Assembly: GCA_020443345.1 (NCBI GenBank)
Contig: JAGRIH010000035.1
Coordinates: forward strand, 1-64,000
Length of the DNA: 64,000 nt
DNA from: Halioglobus sp.
Lineage (GTDB): Bacteria; Pseudomonadota; Gammaproteobacteria; Pseudomonadales; Halieaceae
Direction of reading: 5' to 3'
The notes beneath the pieces are model-generated. The model was given only the letters and a program-made list of their open reading frames with translations, made no database searches and was not told the DNA's origin. Positions 9,553 to 17,656 of this stretch are shown in pieces. Position numbers and translations under genes: made by a program. Each line of letters starts with the position of its first letter. Positions within the stretch are counted from its first letter, which is position 1.

Positions 9553-9795
9553 ATGATGGAAATCGTTAACATGCATGAAGCCAAGACTCGGCTGTCCCAA
9601 CTGGTGGACAAGGCGGCGAAGGGCGAGCCTGTGGTGATCGCACGGGCTGGCAAACCGGTGGCGCGGCTAACCGCGATTGACAGCCCTGGGCCGGGCGAGC
9701 AGAGACGCACGGGGTTCCTGGCGGGGCAGTTTGCGGTGCCCGATGACTTTGATCGCATGGGGGATGCGCAAATTGCCGAGATGTTCGGGGGCTAG
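9553..9795 (+). CDS. Phd/YefM-type antitoxin
   Basis: 80 residues with the Phd fold signature: EIVNMHEAKTRLSQLVDKA at the N-terminus, then GEPVVIARAGKPVARL. The C-terminal tail (FDRMGDAQIAEMFGG) is the usual toxin-binding extension. It would bind its own promoter and neutralise the PIN-domain toxin encoded one base downstream. The start is ATG at 9553 or 9556; GGAGAG lies just upstream. It is divergent from the ExbB-like gene. Confidence 0.9.
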   Translation: MMEIVNMHEAKTRLSQLVDKAAKGEPVVIARAGKPVARLTAIDSPGPGEQRRTGFLAGQFAVPDDFDRMGDAQIAEMFGG

Positions 9796-9796
9796 G

Positions 9797-10183
9797 GTGA
9801 ACCTGCTTTTGGACACGCATTTATTACTCTGGGCGGCCTCTGCACCTCAGCGGCTGTCGGCAGATGCGCTGGCGCTCATCGAGGATAGCGCCAATAAACT
9901 GTATTTCAGTGCCGCCAGTCTCTGGGAAGTCGTTATTAAAAACAGCCTGGGGCGCGCCGACTTCAGGGTGGACCCGCATTTGCTGCGGCGCGGGCTGGTG
10001 GAGAATGGCTATCTCGAATTGCCGATCACTGCGCAGCACGCGCTGGCCTTAAGCCATTTACCGCCAGTGCATTACGATCCCTTCGACCGCATTCTTGTAG
10101 CACAGGCGGAGTCCGAGGGCATCGTGTTGCTCACGGCGGATGAGTCGGTAGCCCAATACCCCGGCCCGGTGCGCAAAGTTTGA
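9797..10183 (+). CDS. PIN-domain toxin (VapC type)
   Basis: 128 residues from a GTG at 9797, one base after the antitoxin stop codon. The frame is open upstream, but that part overlaps the antitoxin and lacks family similarity. PIN-domain features are LLLDTHLLLW with the first acidic residue, SAASLWEVVIK with Glu, HYDPFDRILVAQA with Asp, and the final LLTADESV. These form the Mg-dependent RNase site. The type II pair is complete and looks intact. Next to it lie helicase-gene remnants, so the pair may mark a former accessory island. Confidence 0.9.
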   Translation: MNLLLDTHLLLWAASAPQRLSADALALIEDSANKLYFSAASLWEVVIKNSLGRADFRVDPHLLRRGLVENGYLELPITAQHALALSHLPPVHYDPFDRILVAQAESEGIVLLTADESVAQYPGPVRKV

Positions 10184-10214
10184 TCGAATCCCCCTGAACC
10201 AGTAAGAGACACCT

Positions 10215-10582
10215 ATGGTACCCGGCCTCCTCGCCAGCGAAGTCGCCGCCGCGCTGCGTGAATGCACTGTCAGCGGTTTCGAGACGGAAACCGCACCGTT
10301 CAGCGGTGCATTCCGTCGCCTGGTGGAGGGACAGCAGGAGGGCGAAGCTTTTCTCAAAGGGCCCACAATGTAAATGTATCGGTGGGGCTGCCGTTGACAC
10401 AGCGACAAGCGGAAAACGGCAATGGTGAAACGCACATCCCGCCGCCACCGCTGCTGTCCTTCGGCGACGATCAGCCAGCGCCAGACCGGCAACCGGTTCG
10501 CCTGCCGCTGGTGCAGTGCCGGGAGTGCCACGGGACGGCCTGGTTGACCCGGATGGAAGGGGTCATCCGGCGGATGAGATGA
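10215..10582 (+). pseudogene. Remnant of a large helicase-like gene
   Basis: The first frame (10215-10373) encodes VPGLLASEVAAALRE, then FSGAFRRLVEGQQEGEAFLKG, and stops after 52 residues. The next frame (10370-10582) continues with VNVSVGLPLTQRQAENG and then jumps to PVRLPLVQCRECHGTAW. As I recall, these blocks occur far apart in very large DEAD/DEAH-box helicase proteins of defence or accessory islands. An indel near 10366-10372 plus an internal deletion of most of the gene would give this structure. No helicase motors remain. The family link is from memory and moderate only. Confidence 0.45.
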
Positions 10583-10643
10583 TCGAGACGGACCTGACGC
10601 TGACCGGCCTGGCGTTTTTCGGCAAGCAGGAGGAAACCGCCTT

Positions 10644-10693
10644 GTTGTTGCCCTGGCGAGTAATATTCGTTGTTGCCCTGGCGAGTAATATTC
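10644..10693 (+). repeat. Perfect tandem duplication of 25 bp
   Basis: Two adjacent identical 25-bp units (10644-10668 and 10669-10693) beginning GTTGTTGCCC and ending TAATATTC. They lie in noncoding sequence between helicase remnants and the sulfatase gene. The rest of 10583-10955 shows no gene that I can support. Confidence 0.9.
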
Positions 10694-10955
10694 GGCAATA
10701 CCTGAACAAGGTGTGACCCGACGGCAGCGGGAAAATGAGGAGCGTGCTCTGATCTACGTGAGTCTGACGAGAGCCAGGAAATTGGCGTATGTCTATGGAT
10801 ATAGAGTGATGAGCCCCTGGTTTGAACGTGTGCAGGGATAGCGGTCTGGTCAACATCGACACACTGCCGGGGACGCCGTTTGTGGACTGTGTGTTTAGAT
10901 TCTGCTTTGATCTATGATATTGCCCATAAGCAACCACGAATGAAGGAAAATAGCG

Positions 10956-12572
10956 ATGAAATCATTGCTCGCTTTGAGTTTGTTGTTGGCCGCTGGTGTG
11001 GCGTGGGCACAGATGTCTGTGCCGGCCGGGCTGACGCCGGGGTCGATGAGCCGGGTTTCGCCGCTGCTGCAGGCGCAGCGGTTTGCGGAGAACTTTGAAC
11101 CGGCACTGGCCCATCCAGAACAGGCGCGCGCGGTCAAAGCAAAGCTCGAGGCGCTGCGCGCACGCACCGGTGCGCCGCCCAACATCCTGCTGCTGATCGT
11201 CGATGATATGGGCTATGGCGACACCGGGGCCTACGGCGGCGGTGAGTCGCTGGGAGCGCCGACACCGCATATCGACCGCCTGGCACGGGAGGGGCTGAAA
11301 CTCACCTCCGCCTATGCGCAACCAAGCTGTACACCGACGCGGGCAGCGCTCAATACCGGGCGATTGCCGGTGCGCTCCGGTCTGCTGAAACCCGCCATGC
11401 TCAATGACAAGGCTGATATTTCCAATGAGATTCTGGCGGCAAAACTGCTCTCGAATGCGGGTTATCACACGGGGCTGTCAGGCAAATGGCACCTGGGTGA
11501 GATGGATGGAACACGCCCCTGGCAGGTGGGTTTTGACGAGTTTGAAGGCTTCCTCGGCGTGGTCAACTCGTATCAGGAGGAGCATCCGAGCGCACCTGAC
11601 GTGGCAAATGATCCCGTCTTGCAGGCGATGCTGCGCTCGATGCCGGGTGACCGCTCATTGTGGCGCGCAACCAAGACGGGCGGGGGCAAGGCGCTCGAGA
11701 CAATCAACTGGGAAAACAGCCGCGATCTCGATCAGAAATTTGCTGATTTTTCCGCAGATTTTATTCGCCGCGCTGTGCAACAGGGCAAGCCTTTCTACCT
11801 CTCGCACAACTTTTCGAAAGTCCATTATTTCAACATGCCTTCGGCAGATTTTGTCGGACGATCGGCAACCAAAGACGTCTATCGCGATAGCGTGGTTGAG
11901 GTCGATGCTATCGTCGGACGACTGGTTGCACTGCTGGAGGAACTGGAGATTGCCGACAATACACTCGTTTTCTTCACCTCGGACAATGGGCCGGAGGAAG
12001 ACAGCTATCCCGACACCGGGGTGACGCCGTTTCGTGGAGCCAAGGGCATGACCACCGAGGGCGGGGTGCGCGTACCGGGTCTGTTCTGGTGGCCAGGGGT
12101 TATCAAAGGCGGTCGCGTTTCCGACGGTTTATTCGACCTGACCGACATGTTCAACACCTCGCTGGCGCTGGCAGGGGTGGACGTAACCGCGGCAATTCCT
12201 GCCGATCGCTATATTGACGGCATCGACCAGACGGGCTTTCTGCTGGCCGACGATGGCCAGTCGGCGCGGGAGGCAATCTACTATTACAATGCTGATATGT
12301 TTGCAGGCGTGCGCTGGCGCTACTACAAAATGGCTCTCAACGAATTACAGGTGGGCAGTGGCACCCACCGTGATTTTGGCGGGCTCGACAATGTTCAGCT
12401 CATGACGCCGACCAACGGCTACATGTACAACCTGTACCTCGATCCCCGCGAACGTAAATCAGTGCTCATTAAAAAGGGCTGGGTACCCTCCTACGCATTG
12501 GGACCATTGATGGCGGTACACCTGGGCACCATGGCGAAATATCCGCCCGAGGTGGCGATCAGGATGCGATGA
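10956..12572 (+). CDS. Secreted sulfatase (arylsulfatase-type)
   Basis: 538 residues with a clear signal peptide (MKSLLALSLLLAAGVAWA). Sulfatase signatures are ILLLIVDDMGYGDTG (metal-binding Asp pair near 83-84), the Cys-type formylglycine motif CTPTR at 125-129 followed by AALNTGR, and GLSGKWHLG. The later FFTSDNGPEED supplies the remaining metal ligands. It should hydrolyse sulfate esters in the periplasm after formylglycine maturation. No anaerobic-type maturase or FGE gene is in the window. The start is ATG after AAGGAAA. The substrate cannot be read from sequence. It stands alone, not in a polysaccharide locus. Confidence 0.88.
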   Translation: MKSLLALSLLLAAGVAWAQMSVPAGLTPGSMSRVSPLLQAQRFAENFEPALAHPEQARAVKAKLEALRARTGAPPNILLLIVDDMGYGDTGAYGGGESLGAPTPHIDRLAREGLKLTSAYAQPSCTPTRAALNTGRLPVRSGLLKPAMLNDKADISNEILAAKLLSNAGYHTGLSGKWHLGEMDGTRPWQVGFDEFEGFLGVVNSYQEEHPSAPDVANDPVLQAMLRSMPGDRSLWRATKTGGGKALETINWENSRDLDQKFADFSADFIRRAVQQGKPFYLSHNFSKVHYFNMPSADFVGRSATKDVYRDSVVEVDAIVGRLVALLEELEIADNTLVFFTSDNGPEEDSYPDTGVTPFRGAKGMTTEGGVRVPGLFWWPGVIKGGRVSDGLFDLTDMFNTSLALAGVDVTAAIPADRYIDGIDQTGFLLADDGQSAREAIYYYNADMFAGVRWRYYKMALNELQVGSGTHRDFGGLDNVQLMTPTNGYMYNLYLDPRERKSVLIKKGWVPSYALGPLMAVHLGTMAKYPPEVAIRMR

Positions 12573-12674
12573 CTTCGAAGGCCGGCGGCAAGTCCGATTA
12601 AAACGCGATATGTGATTTGCAAGACCATGCAATGTCAACGCGACAGGTGAGCACAGTCGGTATTCCGCGCCAGT

Positions 12675-13493
12675 TCAGGGCTTGGTAAATACCAGCGTCA
12701 TGCGTTCGCTCTCCCCGATCGCGAGGTAGGGCGCTTTCTCCTCGTCGCTCTGCAGGTCTCGCAGGGAGGGCGGTAGCTGCCAGACACCTTTTTCGTAGCG
12801 TTTGTGGTCGCGCGGATTCAGATTGAAGAACCCCTCCGCTTCAAGGCTGAAACCCGCCTTTAGCGCACGTCCGATAATGTACTCGCGCCCGACGTAGCCG
12901 ATGTTGCCGCTCAGCCAGTTCTGCTCGGGGTCCGCCATGTGCTGCACGATGCCCAGTTTACCGCCCGGCTTCAGGATAGCGAAAAAATGCCCGAACATGG
13001 CATCGCTAATCCCCCTGGCAGCCCAGCCATGGGCGTTGCGAAATGTCACCACGCGGTCTACCGAGTTGTGCGACGCCGCGGCCTTTTCAATGTCGCCCGT
13101 GCTCTCATTGATCATCAGTGAGACGACCTTAACTCTGCCGTAATGTGCGGGGTCAGCCGCGAGCTTTTTGTCAAAGGCTTTTCGCGAATCCGGCCGGTAA
13201 CTGGCCTGAGTATCCTCGCCGTCGTAATGCGCCGCGATCAGCAGGCCGTCTTCGTGCAGGTAGGGGGCCAGGATCTCCGTATACCAGCCTCCGCCGGGCC
13301 AGACTTCGACCACGGTGTGGTCCGGTTGCACGTCAAACAGCGTGAGGGTTTGCAACGGGTGGCGATACTGGTCACGGGCAACCCAGGCCGGTGTGCGGTG
13401 GGCGCCGGCAATGGCCGCTTCCAGGGCGCTCTGGTCGGCGACTGCAGGTACGGCAAGTGCCAGGCCAAGGCACAGGTGGGTCAGTAGTTTCAT
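12675..13493 (-). CDS. Exported SAM-methyltransferase-like protein
   Basis: 272 residues from ATG 13493 (AAGGAG nine bases upstream); the frame is open to 13562. A signal peptide (MKLLTHLCLGLALAVPAVA) precedes a class I methyltransferase-like fold. Its SAM-binding motif I reads VVEVWPGGGWYTEIL, so the usual acidic-Gly loop is modified to W-P-G-G-G. Later come VVTFRNAHGW and the ILKPGGKLGIVQH strand. As I recall, exported methyltransferase-like proteins of this kind are common in proteobacteria, but their substrates are unknown. A periplasmic location is hard to reconcile with SAM use. Confidence 0.75.
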   Translation of the reverse strand: MKLLTHLCLGLALAVPAVADQSALEAAIAGAHRTPAWVARDQYRHPLQTLTLFDVQPDHTVVEVWPGGGWYTEILAPYLHEDGLLIAAHYDGEDTQASYRPDSRKAFDKKLAADPAHYGRVKVVSLMINESTGDIEKAAASHNSVDRVVTFRNAHGWAARGISDAMFGHFFAILKPGGKLGIVQHMADPEQNWLSGNIGYVGREYIIGRALKAGFSLEAEGFFNLNPRDHKRYEKGVWQLPPSLRDLQSDEEKAPYLAIGESERMTLVFTKP

Positions 13494-13677
13494 GCCGGAG
13501 AACTCCTTGGTCAGCTTCCTGATCGAAACCCCAGTGTAGCGGCACGGCCTGTGGCAGTTCAATGAGTTTGCACGAAGTTCTATGGGAGTCGGCGAGATCG
13601 GTTACCACACGCGTGTCGATAAGAACTACCGTCATCGATTTAGTCGGACTGGTGAGTCCATGGATAAAAGCAAAGCA

Positions 13678-13705
13678 AAACTGACTGCTCGAGACCGGTC
13701 AGTTT
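13678..13705 (-). terminator. Likely Rho-independent terminator
   Basis: Read on the minus strand, AAACTGAC and GTCAGTTT form an 8-bp stem with a 12-base loop. They are followed by the T-rich run TTGCTTTGCTTTT. The stem overlaps the stop codon of the minus-strand gene ending at 13704, so it fits as that gene's terminator. The stem is only moderately GC-rich. Confidence 0.6.
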
Positions 13706-14399
13706 AACCCTCTCCATCTCGCTCTTTTACCGCCAGCTTCCAGCCCGCCTGGCGCCAGACAAAATAACCGGCCAGGAAATTACTCTGCAGCAGCAGGGTC
13801 AGCACCCATTCAAGGGCGTCTTCCACCGTCTCGTACCAGGCTGCATTCCAGGCCTGCAGAATGACGGTAAGCACACCGGTAGCCAGCAAGGTGCCGCAGG
13901 CAGATCCCATATAGACAAGCGAGCCGGAACGTATCCCGGGAACGTCCAGTCGGCGCAGTTGTTCCAGCAATAACAACTGCGCGATAAACGTGAATGAGAA
14001 AAACAGGATAGTGCCCACCCGGCGCTGTGCGGCCCAGGCCTGACCCCGCTCCCCGAGTACGGTGACGTAGAGGATAAGACCGATACAGGCCAGTACGCCA
14101 AGGCCCAGCATCCAGTGATTGGCGCGCTGACGGTGGTGACCCGCCCGGTGATGCACAGCGGCCAGCCAGGTATGGTTCAACCACCAGTAAGCCATCATGA
14201 ACACTGCGGCCGGCAGCATGGTCGCGCGGAAAATAAAACTCGCCGGGGCTTGACGCCCCGTCGCGCTGATCGAGGTACAGCTATCCAGATAAGGGTTGCA
14301 CCAGTCCACGGTGCCGTGGCTCGCCGCCACCAGATAAGTGACATGCACCGAGACGAAGGGCACCAGCGCTGCCAGTAGCGCGATGATTCTGACATTCAT
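13704..14399 (-). CDS. Six-TM protein, Frag1/DRAM/Sfk1-like
   Basis: 231 residues with about six membrane segments. The first (IIALLAALVPFVSVHVTYLVA) is followed by a periplasmic-side loop with two Cys (WCNPYLDSCTSIS), then FRATMLPAAVFMMAYWW. This order, with a Cys loop after TM1 and an F-R in TM2, fits the Frag1/DRAM/Sfk1 superfamily, which has few bacterial functions assigned. The assignment is by eye and tentative. It ends in a probable terminator and is divergent from the DUF3047 gene. Confidence 0.55.
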   Translation of the reverse strand: MNVRIIALLAALVPFVSVHVTYLVAASHGTVDWCNPYLDSCTSISATGRQAPASFIFRATMLPAAVFMMAYWWLNHTWLAAVHHRAGHHRQRANHWMLGLGVLACIGLILYVTVLGERGQAWAAQRRVGTILFFSFTFIAQLLLLEQLRRLDVPGIRSGSLVYMGSACGTLLATGVLTVILQAWNAAWYETVEDALEWVLTLLLQSNFLAGYFVWRQAGWKLAVKERDGEG

Positions 14400-14640
14400 G
14401 GCGGCAGTCTAGCAGATGCGTCGATCCGCAGTAGCGACGCGCCTGCACAAGCGCGGAGCAATGCCGGAAGTGACAGCGGGCGGCAGGGCAACGTCCTGTG
14501 CGCCGCTGCGCCAGCAGGAAAACAGAAGATACCTTTGTTACATTGCGCGTGTCGGTTTCATCACGACTGGCGCAAATTAAACTGTACAATGTCCGAGGTG
14601 GCAGCCAGCAGGTGCCGCGATCAGTTGGAGGGACTCGGTC

Positions 14641-15303
14641 ATGGCCGGGAAAGCGCACCACGCCGCATTGCGCGCGTTGGGTCTGGTAATCGCATGCGGT
14701 GTATCGCTTGGCGCACATGCCCAGCGCCTGGAAGTGGCGCGCTTCTCCGCGGCCGACCTCAGCGGTTGGGAGGAAAAGCACTTTGCCGGTGAGACCCGCT
14801 ATCAGTTGCGCGACAATTCAGGTCGACACGCATTGTGTGCGCACAGTGAGGCCGCCGCGTCCGGGTTGTTCAAGAAAATTGACGTCGACCTCGAGCGCAC
14901 TCCATACCTGCACTGGTCATGGAAAGTCGACACCCTGGTTGACGGCGGCGATGAGCGTCGCAAACAGGGGGACGACTACCCGGCGCGCATCTATGTCGTG
15001 TTCTCGGGTGGACTGTTTTTCTGGCGCACGCGCGCGGTCAACTACGTCTGGTCACGCAGCGAGCCGCCCGGCAGTGCATGGCCCAATGCCTTTACCGCCA
15101 ACGCCCAGATGATCGCGGTGCGTTCGGGCACGGAAGAACTGGGTCAGTGGCTGTCTGAGCGCCGGGACGTCAAAGCGGACTACCGGCGCCTGTTCGGCAG
15201 CGAGGCGGGTACCATTGCGGCTGTCGCGCTGATGACTGATAGCGACAACACGAAATCGACAGCAGCGGCCTGCTATGGTGATATTTGGTTTGCGGCGGAT
15301 TGA
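14641..15303 (+). CDS. DUF3047-family exported protein
   Basis: 220 residues with an N-terminal signal peptide ending near SLGAHA-QR. The body matches DUF3047: VARFSAADLSGWEEKHFAG, then TPYLHWSWKVD, GDDYPARIYVVFSGG and NAQMIAVRSG. These proteins are likely periplasmic beta-sandwich domains of unknown role. The ATG at 14641 is preceded by GGAGGG at good spacing. It appears monocistronic, with 240 bp upstream to the divergent membrane-protein gene. Confidence 0.85.
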   Translation: MAGKAHHAALRALGLVIACGVSLGAHAQRLEVARFSAADLSGWEEKHFAGETRYQLRDNSGRHALCAHSEAAASGLFKKIDVDLERTPYLHWSWKVDTLVDGGDERRKQGDDYPARIYVVFSGGLFFWRTRAVNYVWSRSEPPGSAWPNAFTANAQMIAVRSGTEELGQWLSERRDVKADYRRLFGSEAGTIAAVALMTDSDNTKSTAAACYGDIWFAAD

Positions 15304-15526
15304 AACGAAGCGCTAAAAACCGGTTGTAGCGCCGCCAGAGCTGCCGGCAATGCGTTCAGGGCACAGGCGCAAAACGGACCGACAAATTACGCTGCAAATC
15401 GGCACTGGCTACGGGCCGGAGAGGGTAGCGTCGCGGCCTCGGAGGATGCAGGCACAGGCTTGGCTTGATTGTGCTCATTCTGGAAAATGCGCGCCTCTTT
15501 CGGATAGTAGACCCCATTACAGATCT

Positions 15527-15601
15527 TGACACGTAGCTCAGTTTGTTAGAGCACAGCAGATACGATGCTGCTGTCGGTAGGTTCAGACCATCCGCATACC
15601 A
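15527..15601 (+). pseudogene. Degenerate tRNA-Met remnant
   Basis: The segment reads ACGTAGCTCAGTTTGTTAGA then GCACAGCA, which is the D arm and 5' anticodon stem of bacterial elongator tRNA-Met. The matching TGCTG and a decayed T arm (GGTTCAGACC) follow, and the end is CATACCA. The anticodon loop reads GATACGA, lacking the invariant U33 and the CAU anticodon. Acceptor arms do not pair. It is therefore a decayed copy, not a working tRNA. It sits four bases outside the last codon of the LysR-tandem gene, at the left edge of the catabolic cluster. 15304-15526 upstream holds nothing else I can support. Confidence 0.65.
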
Positions 15602-15605
15602 GCTC

Positions 15606-17447
15606 TCAGGACTCAACCTTGCGCTCCTGTGTTGTCACCTGATCGACGTCTTTCCGCTCACTGTTGCCAGAGTCAAGGTTTTTGATCAACAATGAGATGA
15701 TTTTCTGCTCAGGTGGACCGAAGACCTCCTCCGCTCGGTGAACCAGGTAGAGGGTGCGCGCCAGTGAAGCACTGTGGAGTTCGCGTTTTCGGAGTTCGCT
15801 GTTTGTTTCCATGATGGCGTTCTCCGGGAGAATGGTGGCGTAGTTTCCCGATTTTACCAGCATGACCAGGCTGGCAAGTGAATCGATCTCCAGTTCAGGC
15901 TGGAGTTTGATCCCAAGCTTTGCGAACTGCCGATCTATCAGTGTGCGAATGCCATGATCGGGGCTCGGAAGTATTAGTTTCAAATGCATCAAATCTTCAG
16001 GCATCAAAGGAGCGCTGATATCTCTCGCTTCAACTCCCGGTCCAAGGTAGACGCTGAGCGGATCCTGTCGCAAGCGGATGCTATGCAGGCCCTCCATATT
16101 GTACAGTGATTCGACGATCGCAAAGAGAATACGTTTTTCCTGTAGCCATAGAAATTGTTTCTTGCTGTATCCCTCGAGACTGATCAGGTGAAGCAACGGG
16201 TAGGTTTTGCGCCATTCCTCAATGGTGTCTCGCAGCGCCACGGCAATTGCGCTGCGGCTGTCGTAAGCCGGCAGGTAGCCGATCGTTACGATGGTATGTT
16301 CGCTGCCTACGACTTTCTTGTCCGGCGTAAGAAGGTTTTCCACCTGTGCCAACAATTGCTTTGTCACTCGATGTAATCGGTGAGCGGATTCACGCGGGGT
16401 GACGCCCGTAGTGGAGCGATCAAACAGCTTGGTTCCAATACTGGCCTCTAGGTTCTTGATCTGTTTGCTCATTGCAGGCTGTACCACATGAAGTTGGCGG
16501 GCGGCTTTTGACACGCTGCGCGTGGTATACAGTGTCTCGAAAGACCTGAGGCCGCGGTGTGTGACGCTGAATTGCCGGACCCGATTCTTACTGAAGTCTG
16601 CGATGAGCGCGCGCAGCTGCTCTGCAAGTCGTTCGGTGTCTTCCGGTTGCGGGTCTTCCTTATCTCGGTCGATAACCAATGCCAGGCGGTCTGTGTTTTT
16701 GAGTGGATAGCTTTCCAGCCAGCCACCGGTCATCACCGGCAGTAGGGTATGCTCGGGCACTATTAGCACGCGGCCGGGTTCCTCTATGAGATAGCGTGGT
16801 ATCTGCCAGTGCTGCAAGGAAAGATGGGTGAGCCGTTTCATCACGTCTTCGACCAGCATCTTCTCCAGTGCCTGCTGTTCGAAATCCCCCAGGCCGGCGA
16901 TGGCAATGCTTCTGTGTCGGAGCAAATCCATATCGAGAGGGCTTCCCGGTACCGTATCCATGGTTTTCGCCAGGGCAACCACCGACCAGCCGTAGTCGCA
17001 CACATGACTGGACTGTGGAGAGATCGAGTCGGGAACGCTCATCCGCAGGCGGTGTCCTCGAGGAAAACTGTTGTCTTCTATGATCAGACGAAACATACCG
17101 CTGCCGACACCGGCGCGCAGAGACCTGTGCAACTGCCCGCCCGCCATGGTTTCTGGCAGGACGATAGTCGGGGAGCAGCTCGTATCCTCACCGTGACTTT
17201 CTCTGAGGGATTCTACGCGGCGCAACTGCCAATCTATCTCGTCCATCTGGCAGTAAATGGACCATGCGGATGCCAGGGGATAGACCCCGCGGAACGCCCG
17301 TTCGAACAGCCGATTTCCAACGATCTGTTCGAGACCGGCCACGGAAGCGCTCAAGGTCGACTGACTGATCCCGAGAGTCCTGGCTGCCTCGGAAATGCTC
17401 TGGTACTCGCAAATGGTGGCGGCCTGGAAAAGACGTTTGAAGAGCAT
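15606..17447 (-). CDS. Double LysR-family regulator (two LTTR units in one chain)
   Basis: 613 residues from ATG 17447 (GGAG upstream); an in-frame start at 17468 coincides with the expected transcription start and is less likely. The first unit begins with a LysR winged-helix domain (SISEAARTLGISQSTLSASV) and a degenerate effector domain. A second complete LysR helix-turn-helix begins near residue 295 (SVSKAARQLHVVQPAMSKQI), followed by a second effector domain ending near 600. Single LTTRs are about 300 residues, so this is a tandem fusion. It is divergent from the amidohydrolase-led cluster and probably controls it, sensing ergothioneine or a thio-imidazole product. That ligand is inference. 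Confidence 0.85.
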   Translation of the reverse strand: MLFKRLFQAATICEYQSISEAARTLGISQSTLSASVAGLEQIVGNRLFERAFRGVYPLASAWSIYCQMDEIDWQLRRVESLRESHGEDTSCSPTIVLPETMAGGQLHRSLRAGVGSGMFRLIIEDNSFPRGHRLRMSVPDSISPQSSHVCDYGWSVVALAKTMDTVPGSPLDMDLLRHRSIAIAGLGDFEQQALEKMLVEDVMKRLTHLSLQHWQIPRYLIEEPGRVLIVPEHTLLPVMTGGWLESYPLKNTDRLALVIDRDKEDPQPEDTERLAEQLRALIADFSKNRVRQFSVTHRGLRSFETLYTTRSVSKAARQLHVVQPAMSKQIKNLEASIGTKLFDRSTTGVTPRESAHRLHRVTKQLLAQVENLLTPDKKVVGSEHTIVTIGYLPAYDSRSAIAVALRDTIEEWRKTYPLLHLISLEGYSKKQFLWLQEKRILFAIVESLYNMEGLHSIRLRQDPLSVYLGPGVEARDISAPLMPEDLMHLKLILPSPDHGIRTLIDRQFAKLGIKLQPELEIDSLASLVMLVKSGNYATILPENAIMETNSELRKRELHSASLARTLYLVHRAEEVFGPPEQKIISLLIKNLDSGNSERKDVDQVTTQERKVES

Positions 17448-17474
17448 GGTCTGGGCTCCGGCTGGCAAAGCTCC

Positions 17475-17503
17475 TTTATATATCGAAAAAATCTATATGA
17501 CAA
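17475..17503 (-). promoter_or_regulatory. Sigma70-type promoter of the double LysR gene
   Basis: On the minus strand, TTGTCA (17498-17503) and TATAAA (17475-17480) are separated by exactly 17 bases. The predicted start is near 17468, giving a leader of about 20 bases with GGAG before ATG 17447. The elements overlap the inverted repeat at 17478-17498, which suggests negative autoregulation, as is typical of LysR genes. Confidence 0.65.
17478..17498. promoter_or_regulatory. Candidate LysR operator, ATATA-N11-TATAT
   Basis: A 21-bp imperfect palindrome with arms ATATA and TATAT and an 11-base centre fits the T-N11-A shape of LTTR boxes. It lies in the 210-bp intergenic region between the double LysR gene and the divergent amidohydrolase gene, directly over the regulator's promoter. 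A LysR-bound site here could both repress the regulator and activate the cluster. No binding data can be inferred beyond position and symmetry. Confidence 0.5.
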
Positions 17504-17656
17504 ATCGATGTATCTTATCTTTGGGTGATTTTCAATCTGCTCGCGGGGTGCCAGTATGGCGCTTCACGAGTATGGGCTTGCCACCTCGGCGGGACGCACC
17601 GGCGTAGCCCATGACCGGCGCGAATAAGGACACAACAGACATAGGTACACTGGGTA

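Noticed and set aside
10644..10693. Tandem 25-bp repeat as a CRISPR or integron attC array
   Set aside because: Only two copies, directly abutting without spacers, and no attC core or cas genes.
15527..15601. Functional tRNA gene
   Set aside because: The anticodon loop lacks U33 and CAU, the acceptor arms do not pair and the T arm is broken.
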